A stretch of DNA of 64,000 nucleotides from an archaeon (GTDB taxonomy: Archaea; Aenigmatarchaeota; Aenigmatarchaeia; QMZP01; JAFGSV01), in assembly GCA_028279705.1 (NCBI GenBank), contig JANQNF010000001.1:1-64000 (forward strand). Reading direction: 5' to 3'. Below, piece by piece: positions 1 to 8,707 of the stretch. The translations under genes were made by a program, and so were the position numbers. Position 1 is the first letter of the stretch; each line of letters opens with the position of its first letter. The notes under the pieces were generated by a model. The model did not search any database and was not told the DNA's origin. It saw only the letters and a list, made by a program, of their open reading frames with translations.

Positions 1-2
1 TT

Positions 3-3000
3 CTTTCACTTTCCGAAGGCTCCACCCACCTTGAAGTCTACTCAAACGACTCCGCCGGCAACATCGGAGGCGACGCACTCTCCTTCACACTCGACCAGAG
101 CGGTCCTGACATCACATTCACACCCCCTTCACCAAACAACCAGACCACGACAAACAACTACACCTACATCAACCTGACAATAGCCGAGGCAGGCTACTGC
201 CTCCTCGACTGGAACGGCACCAATGAAACCATGTCCAACACAACCCATGCCGAGACCTACCTCGTCAACAAGACACTCCTCACAAACGGCAACTACACAT
301 TCAGTGCATGGTGCAACGACACAATAGGCAACCTTAACCGCTCAGAATCACGGTGGGTTTACATAAACTGGACCGTGGCCGGTGATTCAGACCCGCCTGA
401 TATTTCTATAATATCACCTGAACAGCGAGCATACGGTTCATATTTCATAGATTTCAATGTGTCACTTGATGAGAATGGAAGTTCATGCTCATACGATTTG
501 GGCGGCTCTAACATCTCTATGACAAAAATCAATGAAACACACTTTGGACACAGGAACTGGAGCATTGCAGACTCTACTTACGCATTCACGATTTACTGCA
601 ACGACAGTGCGGGTAACATGAACAGTACGTCTTCCAATTTCACCATAAATCACAATGCAGTGAAGTTCATACTTATTGGCGTTGACGGAATGCAATACAA
701 TCATTATGCTGATCTTCTCGCAGCCGGGCAACTGCCCAACATAACACAGTTGTTCAGCAATGGTGGCTGGACAGGGACCGCTAACATAACCGGTCATTCG
801 AACACGAATACAGCACCAGGGAATGCCGAATTGCATACAGGTCTTAATCAGACAATTACAAACGTTACTGACAATACATGTACAAATCCCGTTCCCGATG
901 GCAACACAACATTCGAGCGTCTCAAGGCATTCAATTCAAGCATAGCGACAGGCCTTGTTTATGGCAAGGGTACTTGCTACATCCCCGACGGTGTCCTTGG
1001 AAACGCGAAGAGTTCTGTCGATTGGTGGCATAACAGGACAACCTACTCCAATACCCAATGGGTAGACGGAAGCTCATGCTCCTATGGCCAGAATGTTTCA
1101 AACAAAGCGGGTGAATTCATATCAAACTATGCGAATACATCTTTCTATCTTGTCATGTATTTCGGTGAACCGGATTGTTCCGGCCATGTTGGTGGAGACA
1201 ATTCGGTTAACTATAACAATTCTTTCTTCAATGTAGACGCCTCAGTAGGTATACTTCTGGACATACTTGAGCAATACGGGATAAACGATACTACACAGAT
1301 AATCATGACAGCAGACCACGGGTGGAACGAGGGGACCACAGGACATTCTACTGCCAACAGCGATACTTTGATCATACCTCTGATTACAAACAATGAGAGT
1401 CTCACCGCAGACACAACTTCTGACGGCCTGAGGGAGCAGTGTGAGGTCGCACCGACTATATTGGATTTCTTCGGCGTTGACCCATCAAATTATACCGACA
1501 TCACAAACAACGGGTGCGACTCGATGATAGGGAGTACGGTTGACCTGACACCGCCACAGGTAACGCTTGAAGTTCCCGTCAATACAACATACGCCTTGGC
1601 AGATATCGACTACAACATAACTGTTGACGAAGGCCTTACAAACATTTACGTCTCAATAGACGGCGGTTCTAACATGACGATGTTAAACGATTCAGGAACA
1701 CACTATTACAACTTATCCGGAACTCACCAATCACTTTCACACGGGCAACATAATGCAACGTTCTGGGTAAACGACACATCCGGCAATTCCAACTCGACGA
1801 TAGTATGGTTCTATATCGATTTGATGTCACCAGACATAGTATTCACATCCCCTTCACCAAACAACCAGACCACGACAAGCAACTACACCTACATCAACCT
1901 GACAATAACCGAGGCAGGCTACTGCCTCCTCGACTGGAACGGCACCAATGAAACCATGACAAACACAACCCAGGCCGAGACCTACTTCGTAAACAAGACA
2001 CTCCTCACAAACGGCAACTACACATTCAGCTCTTGGTGTAACGACACCATTGGCATCCTCAATCATTCTGAAACAAGATGGGTATATGTCAACTGGACCA
2101 TCCCGGACGTTACTCCACCTCAGATAGTGATAAACAAACCAGAGAACAGTACAACAGACGACGATACGTTCAATGTGACTTTTGGTGAGACTGTCAACTG
2201 GTCCGTGTATGAAATTGACTCAAGCGGAACCAACATATCCATGGGTGCAGTCTCGACGTACCAAATCCTCATGGGGATATCCGATGGTTCCCATGACATC
2301 ATCGTATATGCCAACGATTCTTCCGGAAACATGAACATGTCTATCAGATACTGGATAAGGGATACGAACGCACCGGATTTGTATGACGTGTCTAATGGGA
2401 CAGTCACCGCCATACGGGCTTACATACTATGGAATACGACAGAAATCGCAAATTCCACAGTATCGTACGGTACCAGCGCATCTGTCCTCAACGTGAGTTC
2501 AACGAATACGACTCTTGTGCAGCCGCACAACCTTACACTTCAGTACCTTACCAAGAACACAACATACTACTACAACGTCACGTCGTGCGACAGTGCAGCA
2601 AACTGCAACACAACCGGACCTTATAATTTCACAACACTGGAATGCAATTCAAGCTGGAGCTGTGGGTCATGGTCTACTTGTTCTGGAAGTGAGCAGTCAA
2701 GGACGTGCACGGACATAAACTACTGCCAGTATCCGTGGACGAATGATGAAACACAGTCGTGTGATGACGGGGGAAGCACGGGCGGAAGCAGTGGTGGCAG
2801 TACGACAGTGCCTGACAATGTCACAGAGGAGCCGGACATTTCGCCTGGTGTGTGGATAGTCAACAATACGAAGCTTCTTGACGCAATAGAGAATGTCGTG
2901 GAAAAAGTCAACATGAGCGAAAAAGCGCGCGAAAATCTGATGAAACTTTCAGAGAGTATAACCCGGGAGATTTCAGCAGAGCGCAGCATTTACTTTTCCG

Positions 3001-4991
3001 GACTGACTACGAAGCTGATGACGAAAATAAAATACGGCGGAAAGGAGAAGGTGAGGAATTTCATGGTATTTGAGAAAGTGCCGAAGACTTTTGCCCTGAG
3101 TGCAGGCAGCGTGACAGTGATAGCGCCCGGTGCAACGGTAAGGATAGTCGAAGAAGATCCGAGCTGGCTGATAACATACCCTGAAGTCAGTCCCGGTGAT
3201 GATCTTGAGATTTCTTACGAGACAGCTGGCACGAAATCTTCTTCAGTGGTAGACAACACGATAACAGAAATTTACGGCGAAGAGCTTGAGGAAATAGAAG
3301 ATACAGAAGGCGATCCAGTTTCAATATGCACACCGCTTGAACTCAGGTGCGACGGGAACTATTTGCAGAGATGCTCTTCCTCTGGAGACTCCTGGAAGGT
3401 CGTGGAAACGTGTGTAAGCGGCTGCGATTCCGAGGCGCTTTCATGCGTACTGGCGTCAACTGTAACCGTGCCAGACTGGGAAGAACTGACACCAATGCTG
3501 ATAACAGTCATGCTGGCACTTTTCGGTGTAATAGTGTTATCCAGGACCCTTCTCATGCTGCACAGGAATGATAAAAAAGAGAAAAAAACAGGCGAAGATA
3601 AAACTATGAAAAAACAAATACTTCATGAAGCCAAAGAGATTTCAAAGTACATAAAGGACGGGGAACCGGACGTTGTCATGGCAAACGTCGACACGGAAAT
3701 GGGTGCGGAAAGAAAAACTGAAAAACCACTGTCCTACGATGAAGAACTGATTGAAAAGATGGACGAGATAAGACCGGAACTTCCAATCGCGATGATGGAG
3801 AAGATAAAGATGAAGATAAGGCCTTCCCGGAAGAAAAAAAGTGCTCATGTAAAGAAACTGGATGATCAGATCAAGAGCGTGGTGGAAAGGAAACAAATAT
3901 TACACAAGCCGGAGGAAATATCAAAATACATAAAGAGCGGCGAGCCTGATGTGGCCATTGCTACCCTTACTGACATCCACAAGCTCGTGCGGAAGAAGAA
4001 CGTTCCACCTCCAAAAAAGATAGCCGAGGCAGACGACAAGCTGAAAAAGCTGAAAAGGGTCGCAATGGACGTTCCCAAGCTGAGAATCAACATGGAATCA
4101 CTTGGCAGTGAAGCTGGAGAATATTCATTTGGCATAGCAGAAATGAAGAATGCGGAGGATTCACTTCACGGCCAAGTGGAAGAGATGATGAACTCGCTTT
4201 CAGGGCTAAGGACACACCTGGTTGGTAAAATGAAGAAAGAGAATCTCAAAAAAGCCGAGACAGAGAAGATGCTTGAGAAGACCACAGACAGCATAAACCG
4301 CAAGGTAAACATGATGACGAAGAACCTTGACCAAACGCTTGATAGCCTGCGCAAAAAGATAGACGAGTCGTCCAGTATAGGAAAGCTTGAGATGGAAAGC
4401 AACATAGGATACCTCAGAAACCAGATAGACCAGCTTCGTTCCGGCCTCCCCGAGTTTGCAAAGAAGGAGGACCTTGACAACCTGAGGGAAAAGGACCTTG
4501 AGGAGATAGAAAAACGCCTGAAGGAAGTGGGAAAAAAGACTCACCGGAAGAAAGCGAAGAAGACCAAGAAGCACAAGCACAGGAAAAGGGCACAGGACGA
4601 CAAGATAGATACTGTTGATGCCCAGCCTGGCGACAAAGAGGTTGCCGATGCCCTGGTAACTGCCACTTTCGATGAAAGGCCTGCACCGAACATAGACACG
4701 GAATATAAACCGGTTCATGTGGCTGTACATCCCCATGCACAGGAACCTGTGAAAATATCAGACCTTCCAGTGTATTCCGGTAAGGAAGTCGTAGTAGAAT
4801 GCGATCTGAAGCTCAACAAAGCTGTCGAAGAGGGAGAGACGAAGATGTATGCATATAAGGCAAGCGATGGCAGCGGCAATGCAACACTGACAAGCATCGA
4901 AGAACTCGAAGAGACAAAATCCAAACTGAAATGCACTGTGACCGAGACGCCTGACGGTAAGTTTTATCTCAAGTTTAGGAAACTGATGTGA
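3..4991 (+). CDS. Surface protein with Ig-like repeats, alkaline-phosphatase-fold domain, TM and cytoplasmic coiled coil (5' end outside window)
   Basis: The frame is open from the first complete codon of the window, so the N-terminus lies upstream. Ig-like modules (nt 102-650) precede a type I phosphodiesterase/alkaline-phosphatase-superfamily domain at about 657-1540, recognised by GVDGMQ, a probable nucleophile segment NTAPGNAELHTG, GEPDCSGHVGG and TADHGWNEGTTGHS (metal-binding Asp/His). More Ig/FN3-like modules follow, then a thrombospondin-1-like motif (WSCGSWSTCSGSEQSRTC, nt 2650-2710), a Cys-rich piece (3330-3450) and one membrane span (3490-3555). The last 480 residues are charged, coiled-coil-like and probably cytoplasmic, with a duplicated EISKYIK-GEPDV motif, a KKTHRKKAKKTKKHKHRKR stretch and a small beta-rich C-terminal domain. 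Family: ectonucleotide phosphatase-like enzymes. The substrate is unknown. Confidence 0.85.
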   Translation, partial: LSLSEGSTHLEVYSNDSAGNIGGDALSFTLDQSGPDITFTPPSPNNQTTTNNYTYINLTIAEAGYCLLDWNGTNETMSNTTHAETYLVNKTLLTNGNYTFSAWCNDTIGNLNRSESRWVYINWTVAGDSDPPDISIISPEQRAYGSYFIDFNVSLDENGSSCSYDLGGSNISMTKINETHFGHRNWSIADSTYAFTIYCNDSAGNMNSTSSNFTINHNAVKFILIGVDGMQYNHYADLLAAGQLPNITQLFSNGGWTGTANITGHSNTNTAPGNAELHTGLNQTITNVTDNTCTNPVPDGNTTFERLKAFNSSIATGLVYGKGTCYIPDGVLGNAKSSVDWWHNRTTYSNTQWVDGSSCSYGQNVSNKAGEFISNYANTSFYLVMYFGEPDCSGHVGGDNSVNYNNSFFNVDASVGILLDILEQYGINDTTQIIMTADHGWNEGTTGHSTANSDTLIIPLITNNESLTADTTSDGLREQCEVAPTILDFFGVDPSNYTDITNNGCDSMIGSTVDLTPPQVTLEVPVNTTYALADIDYNITVDEGLTNIYVSIDGGSNMTMLNDSGTHYYNLSGTHQSLSHGQHNATFWVNDTSGNSNSTIVWFYIDLMSPDIVFTSPSPNNQTTTSNYTYINLTITEAGYCLLDWNGTNETMTNTTQAETYFVNKTLLTNGNYTFSSWCNDTIGILNHSETRWVYVNWTIPDVTPPQIVINKPENSTTDDDTFNVTFGETVNWSVYEIDSSGTNISMGAVSTYQILMGISDGSHDIIVYANDSSGNMNMSIRYWIRDTNAPDLYDVSNGTVTAIRAYILWNTTEIANSTVSYGTSASVLNVSSTNTTLVQPHNLTLQYLTKNTTYYYNVTSCDSAANCNTTGPYNFTTLECNSSWSCGSWSTCSGSEQSRTCTDINYCQYPWTNDETQSCDDGGSTGGSSGGSTTVPDNVTEEPDISPGVWIVNNTKLLDAIENVVEKVNMSEKARENLMKLSESITREISAERSIYFSGLTTKLMTKIKYGGKEKVRNFMVFEKVPKTFALSAGSVTVIAPGATVRIVEEDPSWLITYPEVSPGDDLEISYETAGTKSSSVVDNTITEIYGEELEEIEDTEGDPVSICTPLELRCDGNYLQRCSSSGDSWKVVETCVSGCDSEALSCVLASTVTVPDWEELTPMLITVMLALFGVIVLSRTLLMLHRNDKKEKKTGEDKTMKKQILHEAKEISKYIKDGEPDVVMANVDTEMGAERKTEKPLSYDEELIEKMDEIRPELPIAMMEKIKMKIRPSRKKKSAHVKKLDDQIKSVVERKQILHKPEEISKYIKSGEPDVAIATLTDIHKLVRKKNVPPPKKIAEADDKLKKLKRVAMDVPKLRINMESLGSEAGEYSFGIAEMKNAEDSLHGQVEEMMNSLSGLRTHLVGKMKKENLKKAETEKMLEKTTDSINRKVNMMTKNLDQTLDSLRKKIDESSSIGKLEMESNIGYLRNQIDQLRSGLPEFAKKEDLDNLREKDLEEIEKRLKEVGKKTHRKKAKKTKKHKHRKRAQDDKIDTVDAQPGDKEVADALVTATFDERPAPNIDTEYKPVHVAVHPHAQEPVKISDLPVYSGKEVVVECDLKLNKAVEEGETKMYAYKASDGSGNATLTSIEELEETKSKLKCTVTETPDGKFYLKFRKLM
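122..345 (+). repeat. Long intragenic direct repeat, copy 1
   Basis: About 220 bases coding an Ig-like module (SPNNQTTT through NYTFSAWCND) recur almost unchanged at 1849-2072 in the same gene. The match holds at nucleotide level, including synonymous positions, so the copy is recent or maintained by gene conversion. Confidence 0.85.
1849..2072 (+). repeat. Long intragenic direct repeat, copy 2
   Basis: Second copy of the Ig-module repeat at 122-345, on the other side of the phosphatase domain. It differs at scattered positions only (for example TITEAG against TIAEAG in the protein). Confidence 0.85.
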
Positions 4992-5007
4992 TTCTTGAGT
5001 TTAAACA

Positions 5008-5057
5008 AAACATTTAAGTCAGCAAACGAAGTAATGCTATTGACTAATTGAGGTGAT
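5008..5057 (+). promoter_or_regulatory. Promoter and ribosome site of fbp
   Basis: A TATA-like catttaag lies at about 5011-5018. A strong Shine-Dalgarno GAGGTGAT at 5050-5057 stands 3 bases before the ATG at 5061. It complements the usual archaeal 16S 3' end, so this gene has a short leader rather than a leaderless transcript. Confidence 0.6.
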
Positions 5058-5060
5058 TTT

Positions 5061-6152
5061 ATGAAATTGACACTTTCTGTAATCAAAGCCGACATAGGAG
5101 GATTTCCCGGACATTCAAGTATGCATCCGGCGCTCATTGAGATAGCCAAAAGAGAACTTGCCAAGCAGAAGGGCAAGCTGATCAAGGATTTCAAGGTGCT
5201 CCATTGCGGTGACGATCTTGAACTGATAATGACCCACAGTAAGGGTGAGGACAGCAAGCAGATACACAAGCTTGCATGGGACATATTCGTGAAAGGTACC
5301 GCTGAAGCGAAGAAGCTGAAGCTTTACGGAGCTGGGCAGGACCTTCTAAAGGATACGTTTTCGGGCAACGTCAAGGGTATGGGACCTGGCGTCGCCGAGA
5401 TCACTTTCGAGGAGAGGAAGTCGGAACCTGTCATGGTCTTCATGGCAGACAAGACGGAACCGGGTGCGTGGAATTATGCGCTCTACAAGATGTTTGCCGA
5501 CCCGTTCTCGACCGCAGGGCTAGTCATAGACCCGAACATGCATGGAGGATTCACGTTCGAAGTGCATGACCTTTTCGATAACAAGAAGGTCATGTTCAAA
5601 TGCCCGGACGAGATTTATGACATGCTGGCGCTCATTGGGCAGCCTTCAAGATATGTGATAAAGAACGTTTACAGGAATTCTGACAAGGAGATTGCGGCAT
5701 CATCATCCACACAGAGGTTGAGCCTTCTTGCAGGCAGGTATGTCGGAAAGGACGACCCGGTCATGATAGTAAGGTGCCAGAGTGGTTTCCCTGCTGTCGG
5801 TGAAGTGCTTGAGCCGTTCTCATTCCCTTACACTGTTGCAGGTTGGATGAGGGGAAGCCATCACGGACCTTTCATGGCTGTCGGTTTTGAGGACGCGACA
5901 CCTTCGAGGTTTGATGGCCCGCCGAGGGTTATATGCGCAGGTTTCCAGCTCGCTAACGGTGTGCTTGAGGGACCCGCAGACATGTTCAAGGACGTGTCAT
6001 TCGATCTTGCAAGAAAGAAGGCAAACGAGATTGCGGACTACATGAGAAGGCACGGACCTTTCGAGCCACACAGGCTGAGCGCTGATGAAATGGAGTATAC
6101 CACGTTGCCGGGTGTCCTCAAGAAACTGGAAAAGCGCTTCAAGAAGATTTGA
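5061..6152 (+). CDS. fbp: Fructose-1,6-bisphosphate aldolase/phosphatase (archaeal bifunctional type)
   Basis: At 363 residues this is the usual length of the archaeal/deep-branching FBP aldolase/phosphatase, which condenses triose phosphates to FBP and dephosphorylates it to fructose 6-phosphate in gluconeogenesis. The N-terminal metal site ADIGGFPGHS gives Asp11 and His18, and CGDDLELIM gives Asp51 and Asp52. RYVGKDDP supplies Tyr227 and Lys230, which by motif match the Tyr and Schiff-base Lys of the characterised enzymes. The start is fixed by the GAGGTGAT ribosome site. Its 3' end overlaps the convergent phosphohexomutase gene by 14 bases. Cytoplasmic, and likely the entry point to hexose phosphates for the glycan genes elsewhere in the window. 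Confidence 0.96.
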   Translation: MKLTLSVIKADIGGFPGHSSMHPALIEIAKRELAKQKGKLIKDFKVLHCGDDLELIMTHSKGEDSKQIHKLAWDIFVKGTAEAKKLKLYGAGQDLLKDTFSGNVKGMGPGVAEITFEERKSEPVMVFMADKTEPGAWNYALYKMFADPFSTAGLVIDPNMHGGFTFEVHDLFDNKKVMFKCPDEIYDMLALIGQPSRYVIKNVYRNSDKEIAASSSTQRLSLLAGRYVGKDDPVMIVRCQSGFPAVGEVLEPFSFPYTVAGWMRGSHHGPFMAVGFEDATPSRFDGPPRVICAGFQLANGVLEGPADMFKDVSFDLARKKANEIADYMRRHGPFEPHRLSADEMEYTTLPGVLKKLEKRFKKI

Positions 6153-7491
6153 CCTCTTCCTCAAGAATTTTCTGGAACTCGGAAGCGAGTTCCTCAAGTT
6201 TTTCTTTATTGTCAGCTTCCACGCTGAGCCTTATTATGGGCTCGGTGTTGGATACCCTTATCAGTATCCATCCGTGGTCGAAATCGATACGCACGCCGTC
6301 TATGGTGTTGACCCGTTCGTACTTACCCGAAAGCTTTTCCTTTAGACTTTCAACCACACCGAATTTCTTATTGTCAGCGCAGTCGACTTTGAACCGCTTG
6401 AACGGATACTGTGGAAGCTCGTCGACTATCTCTGACAGCCTCTTCCCGCTCATTGCGAGCGCTGAAACTGCATAGAGGCTGGCTGCTATGCCGTCATCCA
6501 CCGGGATTATGGATGGTATGCAGAAATGACCCGAGCGCTCGACACCAAAGCATGCCTTTTTCTCATAGACCTCGCTGACCATGAAGGAGTTACCGACCCT
6601 CACCCTGTGCAGATCGCGCCCGTACTTCTTTGCTATCTCATCCATTATCTTCAGGCATTCCACGTTGGCTATTATGGGACCCTTCTCATTTTTTGTAAGC
6701 TCCCTTAATATGAGATAAGACGTCGTTTCCGGCCCGAGCAGCCTTCCCTTCTCATCCATGAGTGACATGCGGTCGGAATCGCCGTCGTAGGCTATGCCTA
6801 TGTCTGCACCAGAGACTTTCTCCCGAAGCTTTCCAAGCGTCACTTCGTTTATTTCTGACGGCCTGTTTGGGAAATTACCGTCCACGTCCTCAAAAAGCGT
6901 GCTGGTATCAAAACCACATTTCCTGAAAAGTTCCGGCGCCGCTAACCCGCCTGTTCCGTTACCGCAATCTATCATGACCTTTAACTTGTCACCAGCTTTC
7001 GGTATTTTTGACAGCATGTAGTCGATGTAATCCTTCGTCGGATTCAGCTCCTCGACAGAACCCTTTTCCCCGACTTCGGCAAACTTGCCGGAAAGCACGA
7101 TATCACGTACCCTGTAGTTATCTTTCTCGTGCAATTCATTGCCATCACCACCTGCGAACTTGACACCATTCCATTCCTTGCCCAGGTGGGATGCCGTTAT
7201 ATATGCGCTTGACACCCCTTTCTTCCACGCAGCGAAGAGGCAGACTCCCCTTGGAACAACCCCGGCGTCGATGACGTTCTTTCCGGCCTTCGTTACACCT
7301 TCGATGAAGGCTTTCTTCAATGAAGGCCCTGTAGTCCTCCCGTCACTGCCCATTACCATGGTGTCATCCACGAATTCCGACGCGAATGCATTCCCGATGC
7401 GTTCCATGATGTCTTCGTTAAGGTCCTTTCCATATATGCCCCTCACGTCGTATGCCCTGAAAATTTCCTTTTTTATGTCCATAGAAATCAC
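6139..7491 (-). CDS. Phosphomannomutase/phosphoglucomutase family enzyme
   Basis: A 450-residue alpha-D-phosphohexomutase that interconverts hexose 1- and 6-phosphates. The four family signatures are present in order: FRAYDVRGI at the N-terminus, the phosphoserine loop TASHLGKEWNGVK, the metal loop DGDSDR, and the sugar and phosphate sites GVERSGHF and RVSNTEP. Substrate choice (mannose, glucose or glucosamine phosphate) cannot be read from sequence. The GTG start at 7491 overlaps the upstream HIT stop as GTGA. An ATG at 7482 with GTGAT just before it is an alternative start. It is the last gene of the tpiA-HIT-mutase operon and would feed sugar-1-phosphates to nucleotide-sugar synthesis. Confidence 0.93.
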   Translation of the reverse strand: MISMDIKKEIFRAYDVRGIYGKDLNEDIMERIGNAFASEFVDDTMVMGSDGRTTGPSLKKAFIEGVTKAGKNVIDAGVVPRGVCLFAAWKKGVSSAYITASHLGKEWNGVKFAGGDGNELHEKDNYRVRDIVLSGKFAEVGEKGSVEELNPTKDYIDYMLSKIPKAGDKLKVMIDCGNGTGGLAAPELFRKCGFDTSTLFEDVDGNFPNRPSEINEVTLGKLREKVSGADIGIAYDGDSDRMSLMDEKGRLLGPETTSYLILRELTKNEKGPIIANVECLKIMDEIAKKYGRDLHRVRVGNSFMVSEVYEKKACFGVERSGHFCIPSIIPVDDGIAASLYAVSALAMSGKRLSEIVDELPQYPFKRFKVDCADNKKFGVVESLKEKLSGKYERVNTIDGVRIDFDHGWILIRVSNTEPIIRLSVEADNKEKLEELASEFQKILEEEVKSS

Positions 7492-7985
7492 TTAAGCATC
7501 TTCTTGTGCACCTGCAGCCGTTTGAACGTGTCTTCCGGCTTTTCCGGAAGCACCTTGGTACCGCCTATTATGTCAATGAAACCATAATCCGTCTTGAACC
7601 TGGGGACTATGTGGACGTGAAGATGCTCAAAGGACGCCCCTGAAGCGTCTCCTCCCTGGTTGAACCCCACGTTGAAACCAAGCGGGTCCATGGCCTTTTT
7701 AAGCATCTTTATGCACTTCTTGACGAGTATCGACAAGTCTGCAACCTCCTTGTCCGTGAGGTCTTCAAGCGACTTTGCGTGCCTTCTTGGGAGCACCTGT
7801 ATGTGTCCGGTGTTGTATGGATAAAGGTTCATTATCACCATGAACTTCCTGGTCTTGTGCAGTACGAGCGAATCAGCGTCGTGGTCACCTTCAGAAATCC
7901 TGCAGAAAACGCACTTCCCGCCCTTCTTCTTGGACCTGGTGACCCATTTCATCCTGTCTGGTGCGCACAGCCAGTTCTCTATCAT
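7488..7985 (-). CDS. HIT-family hydrolase/phosphorylase (Ap4A phosphorylase-like)
   Basis: A 165-residue histidine-triad protein. The triad HLHVHIVPRF is preceded by GFNQGGDASGASFE, and NLYPYNTGHIQVLPRRH forms the nucleotide-binding half. This layout resembles the dinucleoside-polyphosphate phosphorylase branch (Rv2613c-like) more than plain HINT. An N-terminal CVFC pair could bind zinc. HIT enzymes split nucleotide phosphoanhydrides or phosphoramidates, and the exact substrate is unknown here. It starts one base after the tpiA stop and its own stop overlaps the mutase start, so the three genes are almost certainly co-translated. Confidence 0.88.
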   Translation of the reverse strand: MIENWLCAPDRMKWVTRSKKKGGKCVFCRISEGDHDADSLVLHKTRKFMVIMNLYPYNTGHIQVLPRRHAKSLEDLTDKEVADLSILVKKCIKMLKKAMDPLGFNVGFNQGGDASGASFEHLHVHIVPRFKTDYGFIDIIGGTKVLPEKPEDTFKRLQVHKKMLK

Positions 7986-7986
7986 G

Positions 7987-8652
7987 CTAAAACCCGCTTA
8001 TGAGATCGAGTATGACCTTTTCTGGAGTTTCGGACTTCACTATGGCCGATGCGACGAGTACACCGACTGCTCCGAGTTCTATCGCCTTCTTGACATCACC
8101 TGAAGAATTAACCCCTGCGCCGCAAAGCACCTTCACTTCAGGATTGACGCTTTTCACAGCTTCCACCGTGTCGCTTATTATTTCAGGCTTGGCGGTCGAC
8201 ACCGAAACAGTTCCACCGATCAGTTCCGGCGGCTCTATGGCAACGAAATCCGGACCGAATGCGGCGACCTCTTTTGCTATCTCAGGCGTTGCAGCGCAGC
8301 ATACCGAAACTATGCCGAGTTCCCTGCACTTCTTCACGTTTGCCTCGATTTTTTCCTTGTCGATGTTGTGCTCCGAGTGGTTTATCAGCGTGCCTTTTGC
8401 CCCGGCTTCCTTTACGGCTTCCGGCAGTATCCATCCCGTGTGAGAACCAGGTGTAACAGGATCCATGTGCTGTGCATATACTGGTATCGAGATCGCGCCT
8501 GATATTCTTTCAAGGTCTGTAGGCTGCACCGAAAGCACTATGCTGGCATCTTCTTTTCCAGCGACCTCGTCTGCGACCTTTGCAAGGTCCAGCGCTTCCT
8601 TCCCTGTTCCCTGTTCATACGTCTTGAAATTGATCAGTAGCATTGGCTTCAT
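7987..8652 (-). CDS. tpiA: Triosephosphate isomerase (archaeal, short form)
   Basis: At 221 residues this is the short archaeal TIM, about 25-30 residues smaller than bacterial ones. Catalytic residues are visible: Asn8 and Lys10 in INFKTY, His92 in NHSEH, and Glu140 in AIEPPELIGG. The phosphate-binding end GAGVNSSGDV plus GVLVASAIV is also typical. It interconverts DHAP and glyceraldehyde 3-phosphate. It is first in the tpiA-HIT-mutase operon. A TTTTAAGC element 36 bases upstream may be its own promoter, since a T-tract after hmgA separates the two genes. Confidence 0.96.
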   Translation of the reverse strand: MKPMLLINFKTYEQGTGKEALDLAKVADEVAGKEDASIVLSVQPTDLERISGAISIPVYAQHMDPVTPGSHTGWILPEAVKEAGAKGTLINHSEHNIDKEKIEANVKKCRELGIVSVCCAATPEIAKEVAAFGPDFVAIEPPELIGGTVSVSTAKPEIISDTVEAVKSVNPEVKVLCGAGVNSSGDVKKAIELGAVGVLVASAIVKSETPEKVILDLISGF

Positions 8653-8696
8653 GGAAATCCCTGCTTAAATTGTGGTTTAGGTGCTTAAAATGTTTG

Positions 8697-8707
8697 AGAA
8701 AAAAGGA
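8697..8707 (-). terminator. T-tract after hmgA
   Basis: On the minus strand the hmgA stop is followed at once by CCTTTTTTCTC, an oligo-T tract typical of archaeal termination. A TATA-like element for tpiA lies just beyond it. Confidence 0.4.
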
